This document shows, one piece after another, positions 1 to 12,500 of a stretch of 64,000 nucleotides of DNA (the first letter of the stretch is position 1; every line of letters starts with the position of its first letter). This stretch comes from Owenia fusiformis (lineage: Eukaryota; Annelida; Polychaeta; Sabellida; Oweniidae). The notes beneath the pieces were generated by a model. It saw nothing but the letters and a program-made list of their open reading frames with translations, ran no database searches and was not told the origin of the DNA. The stretch spans positions 20,740,477 through 20,804,476 of the forward strand of contig CAIIXF020000004.1 of assembly GCA_903813345.2 (NCBI GenBank). Reading direction: 5' to 3'. A program made the translations under genes and the position numbers.

Positions 1-269
1 AATGTATTAATTACTTTCTCGAAAAAAATGCCTCTTATGGTGGACGCCGGTGTTTAAATCTTAGAAGAGTTCAACTGATAATACCAATTTCTGGCACAAT
101 GTGATAAATACATAATAAGTTATAATGTTACCTGAAACAAGTTCAACTCCTGAATTTCACCCTCGAGATACTTCATAATAAATATCTAATGTACTTGTCA
201 CTTGGGTGATTGTGAACGTGAAGTTAACTTATCTTTTAGATTAGAATGTTCCAATACATTCCTACTTAC
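1..269. other. Left-edge intron sequence, nothing recognised
   Basis: AT-rich sequence downstream of the VWA gene exon 6 donor. No further exon, repeat arm or RNA was recognised before the window edge. Confidence 0.5.
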
Positions 270-558
270 GACTACGTTTATCATCAAAGAACAGATATGT
301 TTTCCCAGGGTCTCCATATGCGTCAAAGCAGATACGGTCACCGGATGGTAGCATGCAAGAAACATGAGGGTCGCCACGCACAGTTGTTGTGGTTCGATCA
401 GTAGTAGTCCTACGAGGGTTTGTAGGCGCTTGTGTAGGTACATATGTAGATGCTTGTGTAGGCGCTTGTGTAGTAACACCAGCTGGGTTAACTGTATTGC
501 CTGTATCTCCTCCAGTCCCTAGACATAATGGGTTACACATGTTACAAATTGTAGCAAT
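270..558 (-). CDS. VWA gene exon 6: Cys-rich VWA end, Thr/Pro linker, start of ITIH-C-like module
   Basis: Acceptor ATGTTTAG precedes 558 and donor GTAAGTAG follows 270. The open frame (phase 0 at the start) reads IATICNMCNPLC, a Gly/Asn stretch, a linker with the repeat TQAPTQAS/VPTQAPT and a Thr cluster (likely O-glycosylated), then RGDPHVSCMLPSGDRICFD and YGDPGKTYLFFDDKRS. The GDPH start with ICF and PG spacing matches my knowledge of the ITI heavy-chain C-terminal domain better than vWD. Exon 5 ends in a different phase, so an exon of length 1 mod 3 is expected between them. Confidence 0.75.
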
Positions 559-3500
559 CTAAACATACAACAATTTATCATATGATATGAGGTTTCGGAT
601 ACATAACAGAGGGATATAGTATTAATATATTTAGGAAGCGGAACATGCAGTGTGGGCCAAAAAACAATACCAAAGTTTAAAGATGAATATCATATGATAT
701 ACGATGTTAAATGTATGTTAAACGTATGTTAAATGCACAGCACAGCATGTAGACATATTCAGTTTAAAAATAAATCATTTACTAACAATGTGACACCATC
801 TGATTGAAAAACCGTTGTTTTCTTTTGGAATTGGAGGTTAGAATTGACATCAAGTTTATATATTTTTGAACATATTTTCTATCCGTCCCTCCCATTAAAT
901 AATAGAGACCTTAAGATATACGGACGACCTGTACGTGTACTTGTAATTACACGTACACGTACAGGTTTTTTAAATGTTCCTTTTGTGCGCCTAAAATAAG
1001 TCCTTAGTCACTCGTCGAAGTGTACGTCTACGAAACAAGGAATTAGTGGGTATCTGGTGATGAAAGTATGATATTTTTTTAAAATTTTTTTTAAAAACCA
1101 TTGGATTGTCCGTTTATCCCAGGGAAATCATTACCCATTAATGTCCATGAGTGGATATATGATATCTTCACAAGTGAGCGCAGTGAATGAGAAAAGATAT
1201 TGATATCCATGAGTGGATATAAATTATATTTTTTCAAAACCATAGGATTGTCCGTACATACATATATATCCCCCGCTGTATATCTCTCGCTCCAATATTC
1301 CGGGGAAAACGTTTTTGTCCAGTGTAGAAACAGTCAATTTTTTATATGTTATATCTTGCAAAAGCAAAACTGTTAAAATGGATGCAGCAGACGGTAGCAT
1401 TTCTTTTGACCAAAATGTTGATGGTTTTTTCGAAAATAATGAGAATGAGAACACTTTAAAAAACAAATCTGCGCTATTGGTGTCCTAAAAACCGCACTCG
1501 TGAAATCTTACTTGTCATGAGATAAATCAGTTATGCGATGCTCGGATTTTAATATGGGGTATATCCCTCGGGAAATATGATATCTTACCTCGGAGTCTCG
1601 GACCATCCGGGCCCTCGGTAAGATATCTATATTCCCCTTAGCAAGATAGGATATATCCCAAATACAGAACCTCCCATAACCCTCATTTATCCCATGGTTG
1701 CAAGGATATAGATCGAATATCACCTGAAGATATATTTGATATGTGGATCAAGATATCATATTTTAGCAAAAAACAACCATCGAATATCACTTTTGAAACC
1801 ATCGAATCTCACTTTTTCATATTAGAAATCTTGAAACCATCGAGTATCACTTTTTATATTAAAGAAAGTGATATTCCATGGTTTCAAAAGTGATATTTGA
1901 TGGTTTCGATTTTTAAAATTTTCGTATACTTTACATCAAACAACTGATAACAGAACAAAACAGTCTGGCATGTAAAGGAGAAAGCGAAATAGTCTAGTCT
2001 GCCGGAACAGTATGGCTTTCACATATGTGATACAATAATGGCAATACGAATTGCCATTATTTCATACTTGAAATTATCTGCAACTTTACCCATAGGATTC
2101 GTTATTTATTGAACCATAGCACATACACAGCTATTCGACAGATACGTTACTTTTAAATTAATAACATAAATAAACAGCACATTGCTTTTTTAGTCATTTA
2201 TCAATGGTTCAAAACTCACGTTCCAACTAACCTGTAAAGTGCCAAATTCACGTCTTGCCGCTCGTGTAAAATGAATGGAGAGGTTAAGGTACAGCTGGAA
2301 AGTAACATTTTGGTAAAAAATTGCTATACCTGCACATTTTATTTTCTGGTACAAAATAAAGTATGAAGCCATGTGTCAATTCCCTTGCTTTTTTCAGGAA
2401 AGTATCATTACATTGTCTTCTTTTAAAATATCTGGTAGGCGTTCAATGGGAACTCCAGGAAATTCTGATATTTCACCATTTCTATTTTTCCAAATTTTCT
2501 TTCAAAGTTTCCAGACAACACAGGAGCTACCATTGACCTGTTTCCAGATATTCTAAAAGAAGACAGTGTAGTGATACTTTCCTGAAAAAAGCAAGGAAAT
2601 ACACATATGCATTCATACTTAATTTTGTACCAGAAGATAACATGTGCAGGTATAGCAATTTTTTACCAAAATGTTACTTTCCAGCTGAACCTTAAGCTTT
2701 GCATATATAATCGAAACTGAACCTGTACGTATCACTCAACCATATACAAATTCATGTAGCCTTCTCATATAAATAGCCGTTCAAATCCAGTGTTTGTTGA
2801 GACTACACCATAGCGTGTAATGATTCTATAGAACGTCATTGATGTGGTTTTATAGCTGGTTTTCTAATACATATTTCAAACGAGCTCGTTTCGTAAGATT
2901 TTTGGCGCTAAATCATGCATGACATACATCATCGTGTTCAGCAAGAATTCAACTGTGCATCGAAATCAAAATTGACAGCATAGTGTTCAATAGACACGAG
3001 TAAAATGGTTCCCGTTGACCCAACGTCAAATTTCAAATCTCCCGTTCTAAACCCGAAACTCTGAAGCTGAAAGAGTATCTGAAGTAGACTAAGCGCGCAT
3101 AAAACTATGAGCGCTCGATACATTCCTTTGTTAATTTTTGTACTTTGCGTTCACGGTTACGTTGTGAAAAACATCGTTAGCTTAACCTCTCCACTGAGAC
3201 CGTGAAATAAATAGTACATAGTTATGTAATACTGATCTCACACACAATCTTTCGCGTACAGGTTCACAACAAGACGACAAAAACGCCCGGCGCTATTGAA
3301 TTTACACGTCAACGGGATTATAAAACAAGTCAGACGTGTCGAATGGAGCATAAAGTTACATGATTTGTTGCGCGCGCATCATGTTTCACGTACAGGTACA
3401 GGTTACTATTTGGTGCAATCTTAAGGTCTCTAATATAAACACTTCGACGTCTGCATCCACGCATATCTGAGAACAACAAGACAGTGCACAACACTTATAC

Positions 3501-6500
3501 AATGCGTCCCAAAAACACAACAAGCAAAACGACAAAACCAGTGATGGTTACATCAATTTCATTTAGTTTACCATGAAACCACGTGTCTCCTCTTTCCAAT
3601 GGTATGTCATTTTGTTCATATCTGATCATGGATCACTAAATAATCATTCTTCTTCCGCCCATGGGTGAAAAGGTCTGATATATCCTCAATCAGCTGATCC
3701 GTATTGTGCTATCAGGTAATCAGTCAAGTCGAGTAACTAAGTCAACATTCGAAAATAAAAATCTCAAAAATCGTACATCTTTGATTTCCATTTGTGAGGT
3801 GGTTATTAAGATGATAATACACATTTTAATGTATTAATTTTGAGTACATCTCGAATCCATTCTCAGCAAAGCGTTCGCGAAATAAGTATTCGAAATGTTT
3901 GAGTTCGGGATCATAAAAGTACGTTAAGATATACCGCTCCTTAACAAATTCCTTTGGGAACAAGATATAGAATTAAAAGCATATTCTTCTTATTTACTCC
4001 CTTACACATGCCAACGAATATTACATAAGTAAATATCTCCGTTTTAAATAATTTTGTAAACGTTGTTCTCTACAGGTGCCAATTTTATAATTGAAAAACA
4101 AAATTGAACATTTTGCATTTCTAAATTAATAAATTTCTTGGAATACAACATAACTGTTTACGATTTAAGTCATTCATAATATTCCCCTCAGTGATCCCAG
4201 GCTAAATAGACAGTAACTGGGTCAATATTTTATGTTCGACCTTGTTTTCATGACTTTTAAACATGAGTCGACACTTATGTAGGAAATTTCAATTGAAAAT
4301 GTCAGCGTGTGAACTGGTGTTTTTCACAATTCAAACTACCCGCTATTATTTTTATTGCACTAGACGAAATTCCACTCCCGGGAGCTCTTTGATAACACTT
4401 TGAAGGAGGATTCTTGAAAAATTGTTTGAATTTTCACAAAAGATTTCAGGCGATTTCATTGCTCTGTTTAAGCCTCAACTAAAATCATACTCGTACTCAA
4501 ATCCGATACCATAATTATGTATTAAAATGAAACATTAAACTCAACAGGTTATATGATAAACCGTTTCGAGCATTGATGATTTGAGTTAAACTGTAGATAT
4601 ATATCAATGTAAGTCGGCATGTATTCGACAGTTAATGTACACATATGATGTATGCATCCAGGCCCGTAAGACACTTTTCTCCAAGGGGGGTGCGGTTTTT
4701 AGCTTACTAAAGAGAATATAAAATTGTCAATTTTTTTGCCGCGTAAATCAAATCGCGTAAGTCAGATGGGGGTGGGGGCTCAGTTACTCTCTATATTGGT
4801 TTGGAATTAACAAATGTAACTTCCAAACGTTCCAATTGTTTTGTGGGGATCGTGAGGAGTGGTCCACTCCCCCTAGAAAATTTTACACTTTTGAGATGCT
4901 ATTTGGTGCTTTCTGGGAACTTTCAAAGTGTAAGTTTCCAAGTTGTACGCCACCACCACGGGAATAAGAGTTGAGTGCATAAAAACCGAGCATTCAGGGG
5001 AGTCTGGGGTCCTTCCCCAGGAAAATTTTGAAATTTGGTTGTTTTTGGAGCGAATTTGCAACCATCTGGTACGCCTCTGCGTTATGAGTCAATAAGAAAA
5101 ATGTATAAATATATATTTTTTTCAAATTCTTTTGGGGGTGTCAAAGAGGATGAGAGGGTGAAGTGGGGTGAGGTGCCAGTAGGGGAGCAAGGGGTTGTCC
5201 CCCAGAAACATTGACCATATCAAGGTGCTATTTGATGATGTCTGGGCACTTAAGAAATGTCTGAGACAATACATGAAATTCTTTTGTTTTTTGGGGGATG
5301 TGAGGGGTGGCTAACTCTCCTAGAAAATTTTACAATTTAAAGATGATATTTCGTGCTTCTGGGCACTTTTAAAGTGTATTAGTCAATAAAAACATTGAAA
5401 AACAATCACAATTTTTTTCAAATTTTGGGGGTGTCAAGGGGGGGGGTGCCAGAGGGGGAGGTGGGGCTGGGGTGCCAGAGGGGGAGCAAGTGTTTGTCCA
5501 CCATATCAAAATTTACAATATCAAGGTGCTATTCGATGAAGTTTGGGCACTTTAAAAGTGTCTGTGCGTAAAAGTGCCTATTTCCAAAGAAAATTTTACA
5601 ATTTTAAGGTGCTATTTGGTGCTTTCTGGGCACTTTCAAAGGGGGTGTTAACTGTTAGGGGGGGGGGGGGTCTGCCAGAGGGGGAGGTGGAGTGGGGATG
5701 CCAGAGGGCGAGTAAGTGTAAGTCTTCCAGAATCATTAACTTTATCAAGGAGCTATTTGATGATGTCTGGGCAATTTAAAAGTGTCAACACATAAAACAA
5801 ATTCAGAACTTTTCCATTGTTTTGTTTGGGGTGTGAGGGGTGGCCCACTCCCCCTAGAAAATTTTACAATTTTACGACGCTGTTTGGTGCTTTCTGGGCA
5901 CTTTCAAAGTGTATGAGTCAATTAAACAATTTGAGAAAATCACAATTTTTTTTTGGGGGGGGGGGTCAAGGGGGGACGCCAGAGGGGGGGGGGGGCGCCA
6001 GAAGGGGGGGGGGCGCCAGAGGGGGGCACCAGGGTGGAGGGGGTTGTGCAAGTGCAAGATGCAAGAGGGGGAGCAAGTCCCCCAGAAACACTTACTATAT
6101 CAAGGAGCTATTTGATGATGTCTGGGCACTTTAAAAGTGACTGAGACAAAACACTAAAATAAATTTAGAACTTTTCCATTGTTTTGTGGGGGTGTGAGGG
6201 TTGGCTAATGCCCCTAGAAAATTTTACAATTTTAAGATGCTATTTGGTGCTTTCTGGGTACTTTCAAAGTGTATGAGTCAATGAAAAAAATTACAAAAAA
6301 AAAATTTTTTCAAATTTATTTTGGGGGGTGACAAAGGGGGGTGCGGTCGCACCCATCGCACCCCCCCATCTGACGGCCCTGGCATCAACGTGTGACTTAA
6401 ATATCAATTCGTGACTATCATATTTGGCTTTCAAAAATTAAGTTGGAAGGTACACTGGTAGGAGATTACCGAAAAGTCAATCACATCCAAATATCCTAAC

Positions 6501-9500
6501 GACGTCAAGTATTAACAATACACTTTTTGACACGGATGAATCCATTATTATTATTCAAAACTACCCTTGGAATATAAGTATGTAGGATATTACAGTGTAA
6601 ATTGACACGCATTTGTTTGCTCCATATCATGAAAATATATATGCAGTACCATCTGTCAATATTCGAAAACAAAAACTTCATTCTATAAACAAGACAAAAT
6701 ACATTTATGGTTGGTTCATAATGAAAAATTACAAATAACATACATCTTTTGAAGTAGGGGTATACAGGGACACAGTGGAAAATCAGAAATTTAGGCCATA
6801 TCCCCAAGATTGCTTCACCAATGTGTAACAGAACATCAAAATTATCATTTACACGTATGCTGATAGTTTGCTTTAGTTTTTTTAACTGGGAATAAACTGT
6901 TTCAATACGTATATTGAAAATAATTAACCAGAGGTATACTTCAATTGTGGCACCATTCTTAGTAAATATTGATGAACATACGAATATCAAATGTTGACTT
7001 AAATACTTGACTTCACTGAAATCATTATGTACGTAAGTCAGTTAAGTCACAATCATTGTCTGTCATCTTATGAAAGATCACTCATGAAAAGGAGGAGGGA
7101 AATTAGCCCAACAGATTTTGGACAGTCATATGTTTGATTTTGGCCATTTCCTGGGGATTTAAGCAGGTGCATATGTTAGGCGAATGCATTACCTCCAGGA
7201 AAATCACTTCTAGAGATCTGATAAAAATAATTTCGACTTTGAGACAGGGTAGATGCAAACAACCCACCCACTTGTTTTTTCTGAAATGTTTTCCAGATTT
7301 TCAACATATAATATGCAATTGTTTAAATCCTCAGAAAAGGCCAAAGGCTGTTGCGCTAATTTCCCTCCCCCTTTTCACCTCTTTGAACCATTTGTGGGTT
7401 CTGGCGGAGAGCAGCAACATCATTGGTGATTCCCCTGTTAACTGTTTCAATGTCTAAAATTTGGTCCAGAGTAGATTTTGGCTTGTTGTGCAAAAGTATT
7501 GATTATTCAGTGGTCTGTGCTGATATATAAATAAAAGACACATGGCTAAAAACTATTATATAGTATACTATTACTATATTAAACTTTAAATTAACCTCAC
7601 CCCCTTCTCTCGTGCATATAGCATCAACAAGGCTTGGCAGCGGACCCTGGGGACCGAGTAAACTAGTGTATCTAAAAGAAATGAATAAAATAACAATGTA
7701 TCAAAACAAATATAAAATTTATTTGGAATATCTTAGAATTCAAAGAAACAAGAAGAAAGGATTCAGTTTAAAACTAAAAGACAATATTATCATTAATAAA
7801 TCACATAGTTGTAAGGATACGAACACTTACATTTATTTTCATTTTATTCTAAGAATTTTAATGAAGGATTAATTTTACACTAGAATATTGAATATCCAAC
7901 AAATCGATTATCCTCACAGTAACCCTGCGAACTTTTTGAAAGTGTCCAACAAAAAGCTTTTTTGTCAAATCTTTCAGAACTACATAATTTAATTTCCAGT
8001 CTTGAGAAAGTAAACCCCTCGAATGATCTAAACTTATATTTGACTGAAATAAAGTATTATTTACTCATTTGAATTGACGATGTTCTGAACTCGACCATCC
8101 GCAATCCGATTGAACTCGTTGGCCGCCTCGGGATCGTAGGCGTTAACCATTGACAGTACCACGATCTTTACACCTGACTCTCGTAATAAAACTGCCTGGT
8201 TCAGCGTTTCATTCTGTTTGGTTTTCCTGTTTGTCACTCCATCAGAAATTAGAACAAACCGCTTAAGAACACCTATGATATTATAATCAAATCAAACATA
8301 TGTGATTACCTACAGAAGGTATATAGATATACAGAAAATTCGTAATCTCAAGCAATGTGCTTGTTTAAACACTTTTTAACATTAAACGGGTAAGAAATAG
8401 TATTCCCAACAAATTGGAAACCGTTCTGGAAGAAAATTGTCCCCGCTAGAATGGTTTCTTCTTTGAACTTATTTATACTTGAATAACAGCAACAATTATC
8501 ATAAAACCTTAATTTATTTAAGCCTGGCCTATTAATTGTTACGCGAAATATGGCATATATTCATGGTTGTGCGGTATTTGCGATACGAGTGGATATGCAA
8601 GACTAACATGCAATATATGGCATATTTCGCAGGTGGGTATGGCATATTCTGCAGTGAGTATACGATGTGTTGATTTCAGTGAACACCCGATACTCGCTGC
8701 GGAACATGTCATAATAATCTGCGGAATGTGTCATATACCGCAGGTGAGAACGCGATGCAGATAGCCTAGATTTGATTGGTAAAAAAAATCGACTCTAAAT
8801 CTAAAACTCATGATAATAGTTTAGCGCTTCATAGAATTGATAAACGAGGGTTGTCCCAGAAGTAATGCACTATTTACTCTAACTCTATCAATACTTGATA
8901 TTTTTGCATGAAATTTTCAGTGAATGATCTTTGGAGATATTTTGATTATTCCACAAAGTTTCATTTTGATTGGTAAGTTTGGCTAGGGTAGGGCAGGCCT
9001 TTTGTCGTATCAAAAAATTGAAAATATGAAAGAATTAATTAACAAATAGCATTTTGTGAAGCTGTAATCGGTATGCTCAAAAATAGTTTTTAAGTTACTA
9101 AATAACTACGAGCACATCCTAGATTTAATTGATGTACATTACACAATGTCCCATTTTTCAAAATATTTCTCCCAAGATGTATGATATTCAATTGTATTAG
9201 TTGGTATATTCAGAGCACTGAACTGTTGACTCAGTAACCATTATGATAATTTATAAACTTTTGCCCGTTCGATCAATCGATGTAATTGGCAATTGCCTAC
9301 TTCCGCATCGCGTTCTCATTGGTTAGTCAGTATACCATATACCGCAGGTGAATCTGTCATACACGGCAATTGAATATGCCATGTTCGTTGCGGAATATGC
9401 TGTTTATTTGTATCGTGTTTACTGCGTAACATTAACATCTAAACTTATGCCTGGGTCACATTTGCTCCAATCCATCGGCCGGCGCCCGCCCGATTGAGTG

Positions 9501-12500
9501 TTTTGTTCAATATTTTATTCAGTTTTGAACAAAATACTCAATCGGCCGGGCGCCGTAGTGAAAATCGGAGCGAATGTGACCAAGGCATTACCTGGCCTAG
9601 CGCCTGCCGCTGTGGTAAAATAAATCTCCCTGGCAACCTGAAGCGCCGTATAGGTGTGCGTTCGACAGCCTTTTTCTTTTAGTCCCATATTTGATATTTT
9701 CTCAAGCGCTTGATCCAAATTCTGTGCCTCATTAAAAAACATATTGTGTCTGAAAAAATAATTAATCAATCGATTGTTGTAAATTAACACACAAAACATA
9801 TTTGATGGAGCTACTTCACTCTTAAAAATGAATTACTTGAGTATTTCCCAAGTATAAAAATTACTTAAAGTTAAATACTTAGTTTTACTTCATTTTACTT
9901 AGGTTTAACTTATATTGTCATTTTGAGTTTTTTAATTGCTTAATTATGTAAATGAGTATTACAATTACTACAGTAAGTATTTCAAGTTCTCTCCTTGCAT
10001 TAGTAAATTCACCATAAATGAATTACTTAAAAATTACTTAAAAATTATTCAGTAGTTCAAGATTATTTAAGTAATTTTTGACTTAAAATGAGTAATACAA
10101 TTTCTCAATATAAGGAAATCCAAGTAATAATTTTTAAGAGTGTTAAGGTATTACTTGTGTCAAACAATTATCTATGACATACTTTTGTATCAATAGGCAG
10201 AGCTTAAATGGTACTTTTTAGAATATTGCTAATATAAGTATTCACCTGTAGCCTTTGTCATATGCGATCACTGCCACGCGTGATTGCATTGGTCCTTGTC
10301 CTATGTTAAAGCCACTGACCAGAAACTTAATCCATTCTCTTACCTTGAAAACAAACGTGCAAATGTATAAATGCTTTATGCTACAGTACAAAGCCTGATA
10401 TTGAAGAGAATACATTGCGCCATAGACTAGAATCATATGATAATAAAAGCCTCTAGAAAGTGAAAGTACTTATATTTTAACGAGCAGGCAAGAGACCTAT
10501 ATCAAAATACTCCCTTATATATAACAAAAGATTTGTGAGATTTAACATGGTGAACGAGGTGTCAAAAGGCACTAATTAGACAATTAATTAAAATAATATT
10601 CTTCATCCCTTAACTAGTTCAAACAATACAATCAGTGTTGATCACCACATAAATAGTTGTGGTCAACATGTCATTGTGCCAGGTTGGAGCTCTGCCAGCC
10701 AATCTAGTGTTACGATAATTGTACTTTTTCTGGTTTGATTGACTTTATTGAACTAGTACGGTCTAGAACCAATAATCACCACTCACAATCATCTCCCTAT
10801 CAAAATAGACTTGTTAGGCAATGGTTCAGACAGTGGGGTCTATCACACAGAAGACAGTATGCAGTTTCTGTACTAAATCCAGATGGACAAACGTTATAAA
10901 AAGTTTAAAAGAAACAGTTGAACACAATACAAAGAACCTTGAAAATACAATTGAGGCATAACATCCAAACAGGACCTCTACAGATAATTGATAAATCATA
11001 TGATATATTTTCAGCAATGGGGAAGGTACAACGCCACAAAAGTTAAAATGGCACAATACATTTCTGACATACCAGTATAGTGTACAACAACCAGTATAAT
11101 ATATTTCTCGGTAGTACCAACAATATCCATCATTGGAATTGGTATCACCTAATGTCGATGAAATGCAAAGATCATCGAGACATTTTTTTCAAAATTCAAA
11201 CGTGATACAACATCAGTATCTATTTGGCATACAGCATTCTCTCACAAGTGAATTATCTTCTGCTCATGCTTAAGATGAACATGTTCTTAGTTGTCAGATG
11301 TGAGAGAAAGATACTTTGTATTAGCTAATGGTGATGCCTTCTGCAGAAACATCATATTGGATCATAAAAGGTGTGAGACGAATTTCTACCAGGAGCACGA
11401 TTTGCATTGCCATTATTTGTGCTGGTTCATTTAATCTGCTTTTCAGTTTAGTAATAAATTGTATGGAACATTGAAACTTGTAAAAACGACCTGGTATACA
11501 CCCCATTGTTCAAAATGGCTGATGACAGCCTGTGGTGATGATACTGAAAATTGAAAATATGTTTCCATATAACATTGTATGTATCAATGTCAATTTTATA
11601 GTGTTATTTAGTAAACTGCTCATTGTGTTTGCAAAGGTTTGAATATATTAAAGTATGCTTTTTGGTATGATTTTCTTTACTTTTATGAATATGTGAATAA
11701 TATAACTGAAGGAATATGACAGAATGTATATTTACTGAAATAAAATTTCTAATTTTTTTTTTTAATTTTAAAAAAAAATTCTCCGAAAAACACATTTTTA
11801 ACCCAAAACACATTTTGACATCTATTTTTCCTTGTTAAATCTCAGTATCAATTGAGAAATCATTGTTTACCCAAAAACACATTTTGACACCTATTTCGTT
11901 TTGTTAAATCACAGTATCAATTTAGGAACCCCTTTCCTTTCAATTAGTGAACATGACTTGCCTGCTCGTCAAAATATAAGATGTCATTATATTTTCAACC
12001 CCCTGATTCTAGTCTACATGAGCTTCAAGCGAAAACGTTTTCGAATTAAAAGCTTTGAGATACGTATGTACGCTATGACATGCTGTATGGTTTGTTAATG
12101 TGTGTACTGTAAATAGCACAACTCATAATAAGACGTGATTAATAAGTACTTTACCTTTCATATGACAACAAAAACAGCTCAAACAGACAGACTCAAAGAG
12201 ACCATATCAGAAAAGAAATTATCAAACGATATTTTCGATCTGTAAATGTTGATAAGTCAAGTTTTTAGCAATGTCAAGAGAAAGGTTCCGCAAAACGTCT
12301 TTTAGTACAATTTATACGTGAAGCGATACGGAAAACACGAAAAAATGAGACTTGGCGGAGCGTGCTATTTTGCATAGAAACACTAGGAAATCCACACAAT
12401 TTATTTTTTACTCATATGTTTCGCTATATCAAAGAAAATTACCTACTCCATGCAATGGATATATCATTTGCGAGTACGAAAGAGATTTAACACGTTCGCT

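Larger units (their letters stand above)
3720..7014. mobile_element. 1.8 kb TIR element, copy 1 (contains a 1.7 kb insertion)
   Basis: The inverted ends are 3722-3751 and about 6986-7014, sharing AAGTCAACATT and GTCAAGT. The two parts (3720-4658 and 6382-7014) together match the reverse complement of 57553-59365. An open frame on the minus strand (6990-6505) keeps peptides such as PVYPYFKRCM in both copies but is frameshifted in the other. No transposase motif is recognised. It sits in the intron between VWA exons 5 and 6. Confidence 0.8.

Noticed and set aside
5817-6144. Gly/Arg-rich and Pro-rich open frames
   Set aside because: They arise from G-runs in the tandem repeat inside the hAT-like element.
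6505-6990. 161-codon minus-strand frame
   Set aside because: It lies in the 1.8 kb TIR element, and its counterpart at 57823-58242 is frameshifted with no recognisable domain. I treat it as transposon sequence and not a host gene.
8555-8760. CAGGTGAG-like words as real splice donors
   Set aside because: They are on the strand opposite to the gene and belong to a degenerate short repeat.
9515-9799. 94-codon minus-strand frame taken as one exon
   Set aside because: Only 9749-9592 is exon. The rest of the open frame is intron on one side and MITE on the other; splice sites and VWA homology fix the limits.
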